A DNA stretch of 64,000 nt from Sanderia malayensis (GCA_013076295.1 RQOL01000359.1:17418-81417); one strand, 5' to 3'. Positions 22,641 to 35,793 are shown, numbered from the stretch's first letter. Notes: a model not told the origin generated them from the letters alone. Made by a program: numbers and translations.

Positions 22641-23700
22641 GGCATGAGCGGGAGCGAATGCAGCGCGCGAAGCGCGCCAACCACATTAAACTTTTGTTGC
22701 TTGGGGGGCTCCGGGGAGGGAGCGTAGCGACCGGGCCCCTGGCTAGTCTATATATACTATCTACGATCACACGTGACCCCAACCCGCCAAACATTGCTCC
22801 ATTGTCTCTCGAACAATCGACGTTCGAACAAACAATGGGATCAAAGGAATTTCGTTGTATCCATAAAGGCTTTTTTTGGGCTGCAAATAAGGGTGCAAAT
22901 CGGTATAGAAATGATCGCTGCATTGTGCTGATGACAGTGTACTATTTGGCTAATTTCTAACCCTAGCGGTTCGGGAGTTATGTCCAATTTTGTGTTCCGA
23001 CTTTCTAGAAAGTTCCGAGGACGGAGTTAATGAGATGCAAAACGAGCAGGGAGAAGCAGGTGTTTTCGTAGTGAAACGGGCGGCAAGTTGCTCGGGTTTA
23101 ACCGTGAATACGTGCCGGAAATCAATTGTAAAGACGTGTCAATTGTTCTCAGGACCTGTGGAGACAATGTGTGGACAATCATTTCAAGGTATTTCCTTTA
23201 TTTAATTGTTTTTTGCTGAAAATAGCACGAGTTTTGTTTCGTTTAACCTCACGTTTTTCTTTCGGCTCGAGGGCCTAACCAAAACACGAAGACAATTTTG
23301 ATTTTCTTGGGTTGTTCTTGGCCGATTTTCTCCGTTTAAACTTTCGATAACTATTTATTTACACGATAACTAAAGTTTTCTGGGGTTGTTTTTATTGTTT
23401 TGTCGATTTTCCTCTGTTTTTGGACACTTTTAGCCGAGTTTGGGTTTTTCACGAAAATTTCACTCAACACGCGTGTGTTTTGCATTCGCCAAAATTTAAT
23501 TTTAACCTGCCAAAACTTTGTTTTTTCACCCAAATACTTTCGATAAATGTTCGCCAAGCTATTAGCTTCATCTTGGTGTAATTTGACTTCAAATGGACAA
23601 ATTTTTACCAAGTTAGGAGAATTTTTGTGTTTTTAAAGTTGGCTGATGAATTCATTTTTTCACTTTCAGAAGAAACGGCTTTCAGGGGGGCGGCAGCGTG
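22640..23700 (+). repeat. GC-rich core plus R2 and partial R1, direct copy in unit A
   Basis: Begins with the GGGCATGAGCGGGAGCGAATG core and GCGCGCGAAGCGCGC hairpin, then an AACCACATTAAAC box, the CACACGTGACC box and R2. The last part (about 23530-23650) is a shortened R1. Short frames in it recur between copies but carry no recognisable protein. Confidence 0.85.
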
Positions 23701-23715
23701 GTCACATGCCAGGGG

Positions 23716-24090
23716 GTTGTATTGTAGGGTATGTATTCTAGGGTATATATTGTAGGGTATGTATTGTAGGGTATGTATTGTAGGGTATGTATTGTAGGGT
23801 ATGTATGTAGGGTATGTATTGTAGGGTATGTATGTAGGGTATGTATTGTATGTATGTAGGGTATGTATGTAGGGATGTATGTGGTGTATGTAGGGTATTA
23901 TATGTATGTATGTATGTATGTAGTATGTATAGGGTATGTATGTAGGGTATGTATGTAGGGTATGTATGTATAAATGTGTATGTATGTATGTATAAATATG
24001 TATAGTATTTATATATAGTATATAGGGTATGTATTGATGTATATATTTATGTATAATATCTATAGTAAGTATGTATGTATTGTAATGTTA
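23716..24090 (+). repeat. Minisatellite decaying into (ATGT)n, end of unit A
   Basis: Starts as the 14-bp GGGTATGTATTGTA repeat and passes through shortened GGGTATGTAT units into a plain ATGT tract with interruptions. The same ending follows the last R1 copy in C (56120-56500). Confidence 0.9.
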
Positions 24091-25998
24091 TGTAATGCTT
24101 CTATTTCTAACTTTTGTAATTTTTCAAAAAAGATCACTGCAAAACAGACACTGTCCTTCTTTATGAACAAATGATCTTCAATTAACAAAAATGAACTCAC
24201 CTCACTATAATAATGTTCACAAGGAATGACCGCAAACATTCACTTTATGTCTGGGCACCTGAAAAACAAGAAGAAATCATGTAATATACTTTATAGCATG
24301 TTGGCTCATCTCAGTTCTTTTCATGTGGCCTGAAGTCTATAAATGTAAGTAATTTATTGTAACTGCAAATCATTAATTACCTCCACCTCATGTATTCACC
24401 CAGTCAAACAACGTACTTACCTTCTTACCTTTGGTCATCCTTCCATGGCCTACTCTTATTATTGGTATTTTTACCAACAGCAATATTTCTGAACATATAA
24501 CAGCTCACGAAAAATCAATGTACTTCATTCTCCATGTGTCCGTGGTGGAATACCTATGTTTTTGCTGTTGTTGTGTTCAACAACCTCTGTCCAATACATC
24601 ATCACCATCAAAATCCCCACAACGCCATGGTGAGAAATGATCTATTTCTAGATATCATGCATAATAAAGTCCACCAAATTATTTCTTATACTTAGAGATT
24701 ACAAAACGACACTTCTCCCCATCATCAACAAACAACAACGTCGTTTTCTCTTCGGTGCCAAGTACATGCTGTTCCTGTTGTTGTTTTCAACTGCCTCACT
24801 GTCGAATGGATCATCATTAGAATAATAATAACAACAACGAGGCACGCCGCCGAATAGAGGCCACAAACTTTCAAATTGGCGCGAATTTAAAATAGCAATT
24901 GCGTCTTTACTTTCTTGCTATACCAAATGTAAAATTTGTTGTTAGAAATTGGCAGATAATTATAATTATATTACAATTTTTTGTATATATCGACAAAAGC
25001 ATTGTTAGAAAGATTGTTTTATTTTATTGGTAAGTTGAATGTTGAAATTTACCTTTCCTAAACAATCCTTATTTACACCGACAGCGTCTTCTTTAAAGCA
25101 ACCGTTGTCTTTCATTGCATCGCAATGCACTGTCTTTTTAGCGTTTCTGTCATGTGGTTTTTTAGCGTTTCTGTCATCTGGCTTCTCCGTTAATGTCCAG
25201 CCACTTTTGTTATTATTAACAAAGTAAAGTAAAGTGAAGTTTTTTATAAAGTATGTATTTCACTCCTTCACTTCAGCATGACATTTTATTCTCATTTCTT
25301 CACTCAACTCAATCAACATAATAATATACAAGTTAAACATGTTAAACATTCCTTAGTATTAATGGCAACTTTCTCTTTACAAGATAATCAATTCATCCAA
25401 ATCATCTTTCTTCTTTTGTAAAAACAGGATTTCCAAAAAAGTTGAATCCTCAAAATATTTGGTGAGTGTCACAACAATTGCTCTTATACGAAGCCTATTT
25501 TAATTAATGTTTAAATGCCTCACTCTGTAATGTACATTCATATACCAAATTTGAAGCTTAACTACTATATTTAAAGTAGTATTAACAATTGCAACAAATT
25601 CTTATCAATAGAAAGCAAATTTACTGCACAATGCAAATAAAATCTAGCCTTTACAAACACATCAAATGTAGGTTTATAGATTTTTCTTTGCAAGAATGAA
25701 ATGGATGATTAACTTTTCAAATCCATTCATTATCACAACTGTTTTCCTTTTAGTTGTTAAAGAACACAATAGAAAGAGTGATGTAGGTCATAAGATAAAG
25801 TGCTCAAATATTTTTTATTGGAAACTTTCAATAACCAATAATTTAATTCAACAATCAAGAGTAATTCCAAACATTTCTTACAATTATGTTTTAAATTATT
25901 TATTTTATCTTGCAGCTCACCACAAAACAACAAACCCATCACAAAACTTGCTCACAAAAATCACTCTTATTTCAAATTTTCACTTAAATTGGGTTGCA
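24091..25998. other. 5' flank of Helitron B, no gene seen
   Basis: Shared with 37440-39207 (C) and 56510-58278 (D), so it belongs to the repeat unit. Contains a possible 5' untranslated exon ending TCAAAATATTTG before GTGAGTGT (near 25460), also kept in C and D. Confidence 0.55.
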
Positions 25999-26005
25999 TA
26001 TAAAA
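25999..26005 (+). promoter_or_regulatory. TATA-like box 43 bp before Helitron B start codon
   Basis: TATAAAA in GGGTTGCATATAAAACAC, same distance from the ATG as in C and D. It could instead lie in an untranslated leader, since an acceptor-like TTGCAG lies about 85 bp upstream. Confidence 0.4.
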
Positions 26006-26041
26006 CACATTTTTTTCTTTTTTTATATTATCTCTTGCAAA

Positions 26042-29000
26042 ATGCCAAGAAAAGCCAAAAAGGGCATTACCGGCACCAGTCGTCGTAAGCAAATGCGGGA
26101 TGCAGCTCGCCGCCGTCGTGAGAATAACCAACAGCCTCATCCTGCTGATTTGCCACCTGATAATATGGTACAGGAAGCAGTGAATGATCTTCACCAGTTG
26201 CAGCAAGACCATGTGCCATGGCAACTTCCTGCGATGCTTCCCCACTACGGACTTATAGCAGTTCAACAACCAATAAACAATGGCTTACAATATCCTGCAG
26301 CACTGGCCCCTCAACTTCAGGTACACAACTCAATAATTTCTGCTAATCTTTTCAAATCACATCAACCATATATTATACAGCTTTTTGTAATTAAAAACTA
26401 TCAAAATTAAATCAGTTATTATATCAACCAAATTATCAATATTTGTCCATCCGCAGGTACCGCCGATGGTTATGCAGTTGCAACCACCCCTTCTGAATCG
26501 TAATCATGAAGGTCCAGCAGCAATACAAACGGCAGATGTGGAGATGCTTAATGTAAATCAAGCTCAAAATGACAATGAGGTAAAACTAACTACAGTCAGG
26601 CAACTCCATTCTCCATAACCCAAATCCCTCATGCAATTTCCCTACTTGAGACATGTCCAATTATAATTTCCCATTTTTATTTTCATCAATTTACATAGTC
26701 ACACAGTAATGGCATCAACATTTCTAATAACTAATAACTAAAATAACTAATTCCATTTAATTTTCATTATTAACAGATACGGCCAATGCAGATGCAACCC
26801 GAAACACATATTGAAAATGAAAATAATGAAATTGAAAGGCCAGCACAACCTGATGAAATCAACGTGGAACAACACATTCCAATTCCACATGATAATCAGG
26901 TAAAAGAGACTACCATCAAAATTGGCTTTAAATACACCAGTCATTCTCCATATGACCATGTCAGGAAATTATTTTACTCTCTAAATAGACATATCTTCAC
27001 AAGTTTCAGTTTTATGCATTTCAAAACACATTATTGAATTATATTAACTTAGATTGCATTGCATTTCAGGATCCACAAATATTGCCGGCTGCTATGGAAT
27101 TGCAACGGAATGACGGCCAATCCCAAGTGGAAGGAGATTTCAGAAAACATTCTACCACACCAGAAGTCGAATGACCGGCCTGACATCGTCACACGAGTAT
27201 TTCAACAGAAACTACAAGAACTACTGGAAGATGTCCTTCACAAGCACATTCTCGGACACACTATTGCACATGTGTATGTCATCGAGTTTCAGAAGAGAGG
27301 ACTACCACACGCTCACATGATTCTGTTCCTCTCTGAGGCTGATAGACCACGAACACCTGAACAGGTAACATCTATAGCAATAATCTATTATAGAGTAAAA
27401 GATAGAGTAATTATACATTTATTATTGAGTATGAAATATTATCATCAGTTGTATTGCTTAGTAAAAACACAGTGCATTTTGATGTGTAGAACTTACATGT
27501 GATATTTTTCCTCCAAACCTACAGGTAGATCGACTCATATCAGCTGAAATTCCGGACCCACAGGATGCAAGATATCACAAGTTAGTACTGAAGCACATGA
27601 CACATGGACCATGTGGTGATATAAACCCCGGATGCGTTTGCATGGAGAATAACAAATGCAAGAAACCATTTCCGAATGATCGCACTGCCGAAACACAGGT
27701 CAATGCGAATGGTTATCCACTCTACAGACGACGCTGTCGTCACCCAGTTAATCTGGAAGATCGACTTCTAGATGATACATGGGTTGTGCCACATAATCGC
27801 CATCTTCTACTCAAGTATCAGTGTCACATTAATCTGGAAATATGTAGCACTGTGAAGTCCGTGAAATATATTTTCAAATATATTCATAAAGGACAAGATA
27901 TGGCACACGTGGAAATTCTTCAAGGACAGCAGCAACAAGTACCTCAAGATATTGAGCACGATGAAGTACGCCAATACATCAACGCCCGGTATATTGGACC
28001 TCATGAAGCTGTTCATAGAATATTCCAATTTGCCATGCACGAGAAAAGTCACACTATCAAACGTCTGCATGTTCATCTACCTGATCAGCAGACCGTATAC
28101 TTTCAGGATAATGGCCGTGTCGAACAATTACAAAACATCAATGAAAAAACCACACTGACGTCTTGGTTTGAATTGAATGCACAAGACCCGGCTGCACGCC
28201 AATATCTCTATCACGAGATTCCTGAACACTATGTTTTCAACGAGCGCACCAAAACATGGAAAGCAAGACAGCGGAGAACACTGCCTGTCATAGGCAGAAT
28301 ATATCAAGTTCACCCACGACCATGTGAGCAAAGGTTCGCACTGAGACTATTGCTTTCCATAAACAGGGTGCCACGTCGTTTGAAGATCTTCGCACGAGAA
28401 GGAAACCTATGCAATTCCTCAAAGACGCTGCTTTAGCTCTAGGTCTGTTGGAAGATGATGCTGAAATCATACGCTGTTTGGAGGAGGCAGTTATTTTTAA
28501 CATGCCAATACAACTGAGACAGTTGTTTGCAATTACTCCTTTTTCAAACACCTTCAGATATCGCAGCACTCTTCAACATGTTCAAAGAAGCATTGAGTGA
28601 AGACTTTGTACGACGTGATCAAGTCAATCATCCAGATATGGCCATAGCTTTTGAAGACCGACACATGTATCAATGTCTACATGACATTGACGAAAATTTG
28701 AAAGTACATGGTCAATCGATCACTAATTATGCCGACCTTCCTCAACTTCCAGCCGACTATGTCATTCCTCAACAAGGTACTATATGTGTTATTTTGAACT
28801 ATGTACTGTTTTAGTAAGAATATGATAATGTATCCTAAGATCGTGCAGACAAGGGCATTTACGTATTTTTGCACATTGATTCTCCTAGCTTTCTTTCCAA
28901 TTTATTGCAATATATTTCACTTATTATTACAGAGGAAGATGACATGGATGTTGGCAATGCCAGAGAGGAAGGAGAACGAATGCTGGCCGCATTGAACCCT

Positions 29001-30490
29001 GAACAGCGAGCCATATACACGGGAATCACTGATGCTATCAACGCGCAATCCGAACAGAACTGTCACTTTGTTGACGGGCCGGCTGGAACCGGGAAAACTT
29101 TCCTTTACAACACGTTGGTTCACAATCTGCAAGCCAATGGACATAAAGTTCAAGTGCATGGCGTGGTCAGGAATTGCTGCAACACTGCTCATAAATGGTA
29201 GAACTTCACATTCTACCTTTCAAATTCCTATACCACTTCAAGCTGAATCAACGTGTAATGTCAAGAGACAGAGCAGGAGAGCACAGGTATTGCGCGAAAC
29301 TACCCTATTCATATGGGATGAAGCTTCCATGATTCCCGCACTTGCATTACAAGCAGTCGACCGACTGCTTCGAGACATTACACATGTCGACAGACCATTT
29401 GGTGGCAAGTTCATGCTACTTGGTGGTGACTTCAGACAGGTTCTACCTGTCGTCACGAAAGCAGGAAGGGAAAGAATTGTAGCAGAGACTCTAAAATCAC
29501 ACCAGATCATTGATCTATGGACAAAGTTTCAGCAGCATCGTTTACACACCAACATGAGAGCCGTTCAAGATGATTCATACCGTGAATTCTCAGAATGGCT
29601 TCTCAGACTTGGCAACAAGCAAGAAGCACACGATGCACTGGACAACGTAATTCTGCCACAACAGATATGCACTTCGTCTAAAGAAGACATGCTGAACTTT
29701 ATTTTTCCCAGGCCGAACACACCAGATTCACACCTAATGATGGATCCTGTAACAATGTCTGAACGCTGTTGTCTGACTCCAAAGAATGACTTATCGCATC
29801 AAGTAAACGACTTAATTCTGGACAGACTTCAAACAGCCGAAAGAACTTACTACAGCACAGACAGTGTTGTCACAGACGATCCAGATGAGGAAGAGGCCTA
29901 CCCCATTGAATTTCTCAACCAACTCACTCCGAATGGAATGCCGTTGCACAGACTTAAACTCAAGGTAGGAAGAGTACAATATTTCATCCTATTAACATTA
30001 AATTATTATGTGCAAAGGTAGTGCACCATAAAAAAGCCGTCATTAATCACAATAATATTCATTGCATTAGGTTGGTGCAACGATCATTCTTCTGCGGAAT
30101 CTCAATCCAAAGAAAGGTCTTTGCAACGGAACAAGACTCATAGTTCGGCATCTCCGACGTCACGTGATTACGGCAGAGATCATTACGAAGGAGCACAGAG
30201 GACAACGGGTCATGATTCCCAAGATCACAGTCTCCACTCAGGACACGGAAATGCCGTTCAAAATGAAACGCCGACAGTTTCCAGTCAGACTTGCATACTG
30301 CTTGACAATCAACAAGGCACAGGGGCAATCCCTGAGGTATGTTGGTTTGTACTTACCTGAGCCCGTGTTCACACATGGTCAGTTATATGTGGCCATGTCA
30401 AGAGCAACATCATTTAACGGGCTAAAAGTATTCCTCCCAGAGGAAACACACAGGAAAACAAAGAACATTGTTTTCCAAGAAGTCCTGTAA
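26042..30490 (+). pseudogene. Helitron RepHel copy B: internal Rep deletion and frameshifts
   Basis: Exons 1-3 are 26042-26320, 26457-26579 and 26777-26899, all phase 0. Exon 4 starts at 27070 but after about 40 bp joins sequence that in copy C lies 1.7 kb further on (GAATTGCAAC | ATGACGGCC). The deletion removes the zinc-finger region, intron 4 and the first half of the nuclease exon, and shifts the frame. The HUH motif (HAH, 27308-27316) and both tyrosines (27867-27869, 27879-27881) remain. Exon 6 (27525-28776) has several one- or two-base losses between 28350 and 28540. Exon 7 (28933-29964) keeps GPAGTGKT but has one extra base near 29150. Exon 8 (30071-30490) is open. N-terminal residues 1-30 are strongly basic, like a nuclear signal. 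Confidence 0.9.
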
Positions 30491-33400
30491 AGGCTTCATC
30501 CTAGAGCGACCATCTGCACAGTTGCTCTACAGAGGGCTGCCTACCAAAACGCACATACACACATTCAAGGGTACGGGTATTGTGTGTCAACGCAGATCAC
30601 GTCGCACATAAGTGTGATGTACAGCCGTTACTGGCACCTTTCTAGAATGCATTCATTCTAGATAACACTGATCTGCGGAGACCAACTGGACATTACACCC
30701 TCCACATGTCCAGGGGTGACTGCACCACACACAGCAGTCGGCACAGTCCTGAATCCTGCGTAGCGCCCGATTATTAAGAGTTATGCGTTGCCATTTTCTC
30801 CGATATTGCCTATGGGAAAGTGGATTTCCTTACTCTGTGAAAACTGCAAGTTGTCCCTTAAGGATAGTTACTTTTTGCAAAACATCGCACTATCAATAAC
30901 ATCCCCCCTCTCCTTTTAATACATGAACACTTGATCTAAAATCTATAGAGGCCCCTTTGTGTTTACTGTTATATATTTCCAAATTTCAATTGCACTTTTC
31001 ACCAACAAGGAAAACTCGAACAAAGGTTACTCCTTGACGCTGGTGTTCGAGCTTTTAACTAATGTAACCGGCAATCTTATTCTTTTTTTACTATGTACAA
31101 ACGTATTCCTCAAAACAAACGTACGCGGTTATTGAAAGAATACATTCACGCCGTGGCAGAGATGTATGCTTGCTGAGAGTGAAGTGCTATTGAAGAATCC
31201 AAATTGAGGTACTGTCATTTTGCTAAAGACGTCGCTTAACCAATCAATTTTGCAACCTGAACTACGGATTGTATGTATCAATTTTTATGGATATTGACCA
31301 TTCACCAATTTTAATAGTAGACTATATCATGACTCAACCCTTCGCATTCGTACTTCGCATACAATACAAATATCTATCCACGTCCTTTCAAAACATGTTT
31401 TTTGTACTGTATTGTATATCTTTTAGATCTTCCGCATTAATAATAAGGTTTTTAAATTAGCGATTTACGTTTTCGATAGAAGATTGCAAGGACTGTAATT
31501 TTATCTATCGTTACAGTTTCACTATTCATATATTTCTGTATTTGACCCATGTAAATCTCATTCAGTAATATCATAACAAAATTTATCGACTTCGTTTTTA
31601 ATTAGATGCATTTCTCCTAATATCATTGAAACGAGGCGAGACTTCTGTCTCCCATTTCAAACGCCTTTGTGCTGTCTATGTATGATTTTCATCTATGTTA
31701 TGTCTCATCATCGCACTATTGTTGCCTGTCGGGTCAAAGTTTCTGTCTGCCAACAAATGGCATCGAGTCGGATTTTGTTGCTCAACTCAATGAAATTATA
31801 CCTCATAAAGCCTTCCTGGATCAAAGGAAACAACTACCTTGCTCTTCACCAAAGGTAAGTCAGGTTCATTTTCATTTTGGACAATCAAACAATGGATATT
31901 TAGATATAAGCGAATTTCATACTGAAATGAGAGAAAATAAAGCTCATGTATACCCCTATTGACTTAAAAGAGACAACTACGCTGCTATGAATTTGATATG
32001 TTGAATGGAAATCAGGCCATTTTTCTACTTTACTCACGGTTTACATATACTTTGTTAGGCCAAAATTCTGGAAATTTTCCAATGTTTTTTCACTACTTTG
32101 TTTTGAGAAAGAAGAAGTGTGCATTGCTCTACCAATATCTTCCTGGGGTTTTTATTTCCGTGAATATAGTTCCTAACCAATTTATTGACTTTGTGGCTGC
32201 CTTCTTTGTTTTACAAGCAAAAGCCCACTGATATCCCCATGAACCTGCTCTCAACTTTGTGTTTATCCAAGATGTTTAATTGTTGTGATGTACATGAAGG
32301 AAACCAGTGAAAGTAAAGTTGGAAACTTTACTTACTGACAACCTTCCTCATTGCACATGCATTGCATATCTCTTTTGTCTACCACACTCATTAATGCTTT
32401 TTCCCTATTTTTTGTACACATTCATTTAGTCAAAGGCAATGGAAAATTCAATGAATGGTTCAAAGTGTTCTCTTCAAATTATTTCCCAAGTCAGGTATAA
32501 TATTCAAGGTATGATGCTCTCTGTTCCATATGAATCAATTAATGCACCGTGCTTGAAAAGCAGACTGAATAAATAAAGGCTGAATAATATTTCTACATTG
32601 ACTACCATTAAATGTTTTCTTAACGAATCACTTACAGTATTCTAAACCTGTAGGTACTTAATTCTTCCACATTGTCACTTAATCATGTTCCTCATCAGGC
32701 AGATGTGTTGTCATAAACTCAGTGTGCCAGTCATAGACGGCAATGATTTCACAACCATTACACCACAAGATTTTCACATTTAGTGGGAAGCATACATTGT
32801 ATCAATACTGATAGATCCTCCATTACACTGGACAAAACAAGCTAAGATGGCTCTTACAACAAAAGCAAACATTATTAATGCATGTTAATAATCTATATCT
32901 GCATAAATATGGCTTTGTTATCTTACTTGAATATTGAGAGTCTTGCATGATAAGTTTCCCATTGTAGATATTGTTTTAACCAGAACCTCATAGTGTATGG
33001 TGTCTCCTCTTTCATTCACTGTGGAAGTCCTTGACAAAGTATTTCCGTTTTTTTTTAATCAACATTCCAATTGTATATATCATTGACACTTGCTTACGTT
33101 TCCAGTATGTAGACACTGTATTACATGAACTGTACTACCATCTTACAATGTGTCTTATATCATAAAGAGCTTTCCCATACAATTAACATGCAACCACAGA
33201 AACTTATTGAATCCTCAGAACAATTACAAGATAATGGCAACTTGAAGTAACAAACTTTTTTATAAGGAACCTACATGTATAAGGTAGAAAACTTAAGGAA
33301 CGTTTACTACTACAGACCAAATCACTAAGGCATCTTTTAATTTTTAGTATATTAATATTTCCGCACTATTCAAAATTAGGAAGCCGGTTCCATTGATTTT

Positions 33401-33987
33401 CAGTACTTTTACATTATTTGAAGCTTCTTCATGTGTTAACCTCTTATCTTTTCACATAGCAAAACAATGAATTTGAATGCTTTTCTTGCGTCTCTACTAA
33501 TTATGTCCACCAAATGCCAGCTTCAAATTAAACAAATTTTAGAACTACAAAGTGGTCAAAGAGATCTCAAAATAACGAACTTAAACAATTAGGCCCTCAG
33601 CAGCTAGGTCCCTTATAAAAAGAAGCGTGTATTCTCATAGCAATTGTAATTTGTAATTCTAATAGTTATCGCATAATTCAAAGTTTTGTTGCTCTTGAAA
33701 ACTACAATCACAATACCATCAATGCAACACCACGTAATGTCCTGGAGCTAATACTATTATCATCAGATTTCAGTTCTGCGTTTTCTGCCTGCCTTTAGTC
33801 TCTCCTCTTCATTGTAACAAAGATAATTATTATTCATTATCTGCAGAAAATGAAAGTGTGTCATATTAATACATTAAAAGTATATATTATTGTAACATCA
33901 ACAGAACTGTAGTGGCAAATTCAAACAACCGATACCCTTTTAACTCACCTTTCATTGAATGACAATATATTTATATATAGTGTAAAC
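30491..33987. other. 3' flank and long non-coding stretch of unit B
   Basis: Repeats the hairpin trio (30641-30662, 30686-30713, 30718-30739) and the non-coding stretch of A, without the fold-back insertion and with about 300 bp missing near 33750. No supported gene. Confidence 0.6.
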
Positions 33988-34676
33988 ATGGATAGTGAAA
34001 ATGAACTTGCCATCAATGATGAGCCTGCAGCTGTTGAGCCTGCAGCAGTTGGGCCTGCAGCAGTTCAGCCTGCAGCACCTGAAGTAGCAAAGGAACCCAC
34101 AGTGGTTTACTGTGGTGAGGAAACTAAGGTAACATTGACAAATACTTTCATCCATATATTGATAAATGTAAATAAATGTTATGCATAGATTATGAAACTG
34201 CTTTACAAGGAAAAACAATTGTATCCTATGCAAGTCACTGTTTTTAATATATTGTTCTCATATTAATCCTAGCTAATCAATTTTACTGACATTGCGTCAC
34301 TAAAAAGGCAATGTGCCTTCAAGTTCAGTGCCATTAAAAGAGGCACCAAATTTCATTTTGTCAGCACCCAAGATTGGCATTTAACAAAGGATGAAATAGC
34401 GTAAGTTGCAATGCAATATTTCCATCTCATCTGTGTGTATAACACATTGCTTACTTTCAACTCCTTCTGTAACAATGTCTTTTTCTCTACAGGAAATCTG
34501 AAGAACTAAAAATAAAAATTATAGCAAAAAAAAGATTCAAAAAATATAAAAAACCAGAAAAAAAAATAAAGAAAATAAAGTTGAAGAGCACACGAGGTGC
34601 ATGTGGGCAGATGTGCCCACAAAAGAAATTTTGTCCTTGGTCAGGGGCAGAGACAAAAAATAATTGTAAGTGTTAA
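33988..34676 (+). CDS. Small three-exon passenger gene, copy B (most complete)
   Basis: Exons 33988-34128, 34273-34400 and 34493-34676 join to 150 residues with no stop. The N-terminus is an alanine-proline repeat (PAAVEPAAVGPAAVQPAA) in place of the acidic repeat of A and C. The block TVVYCGEETK / DIASLKRQCAFKF / RGTKFHFVST is nearly unchanged. Then comes a lysine-rich stretch and a cysteine-rich end with GACGQMC, KKFCPW and a final CKC. In the core 27 codons against copy A I count nine synonymous and one replacement difference; in the last 13 codons of exon 1, six synonymous and none replacing. That argues for selection on the protein. No known family is recognised; it may be a captured host gene or an accessory gene of the unit. 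Confidence 0.75.
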
Positions 34677-35543
34677 TGTTTGTCTTTTGTTGGTGTTAAT
34701 GTTTGTCTTTTGTTGGTTTTCTCTCAATGTTATTTGTTTGTTTTATTTCATTGTAAAATTGTCCATTATCCTGATAACAGTGAATAATAATAATATTGTG
34801 GAAAATTATAACAACACTATTAACTTTGAAAAACCATGCATTTCGCCAACAAATATTTGCCACCAACAGTACCTTTAAACTCTTCTTTCATATGCTGTGA
34901 CACAAACCCTAAAAATTTGCAACAAATGTATTTCAAAAACCCGTCTTTATAAATGAACTAGATGGCCTTTCGGAAACGTAATGATCTCCTATAATTCAAT
35001 ACTTACCTGAAGAACAGTCAAAAATTGCCTCCATTAACATGGGGCTACACAAGTTATGCACCACCTAAAATGCACGAATAGTACATACATGTAATAAAAT
35101 GTAAAAAGAACAGAATCTTATATCATCTTCAAATACAGACAATGTATCATATCTCTAGCATCCGTTTTTCTTACATGTGGCCTATTCTCAAGGGATTTTG
35201 TCAAATACTATATTTCCTAAAGTCTTATACGCTGGTAAAATGAATCAAAGCCTTCACAGAAATGCTACACATTTATTTTCAAGATGTATCTTGAAAGATC
35301 GCAATGATATAACACGCTTTGCAAAACCTACTTACCATCGCCATTGACCCTCTCAGGAACAACAAAGATGAAAGGAAGGACGCACTAACAGCATGTTCTT
35401 TGTTCAGTTGAGGTTGGGTTGATTGTTAGCCAATCCAGCTCAATCAGATAATTACGTCAAAACGAGGCTGCATAACAATAGAATTCGTTGTATGATTTTG
35501 ATTTATGCTATGTTTTGTCAACGTAGCAATTTTTCATCATCGT

Positions 35544-35584
35544 GCTTATGCTGTCCTAATATTTCATATTAGAACAGCATAAGC
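35544..35584. repeat. Unit-B-specific 19-bp hairpin
   Basis: Arms 35544-35562 and 35566-35584 pair with a single mismatch around a TTC loop. Units A and C have only the left half at this place. Confidence 0.9.
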
Positions 35585-35761
35585 ATAACATAATTCCAAA
35601 ATCTTGGATCGCAACGGAACTTGATGCTGAAATAAGACAAAATAAACCTGATAGAAACATTCATTTTGCCATCGCTGAGGGGTAAGTAGAATTTACTTTT
35701 ACTTTCACCCCATTCAAGTTGACATTTAAACTACATGTTTCTTAGGCCAATTGTATTTCAC

Positions 35762-35793
<32 letters not shown>
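35762..35793 (+). repeat. (TCTA)n microsatellite
   Basis: Eight uninterrupted TCTA copies, absent from the matching places in A and C. Confidence 0.95.

Noticed and set aside
22507..22960. Long frames over the ATGT tract on both strands
   Set aside because: Translation of a tetranucleotide repeat and of the R2 repeat; no domain and no support from other copies.
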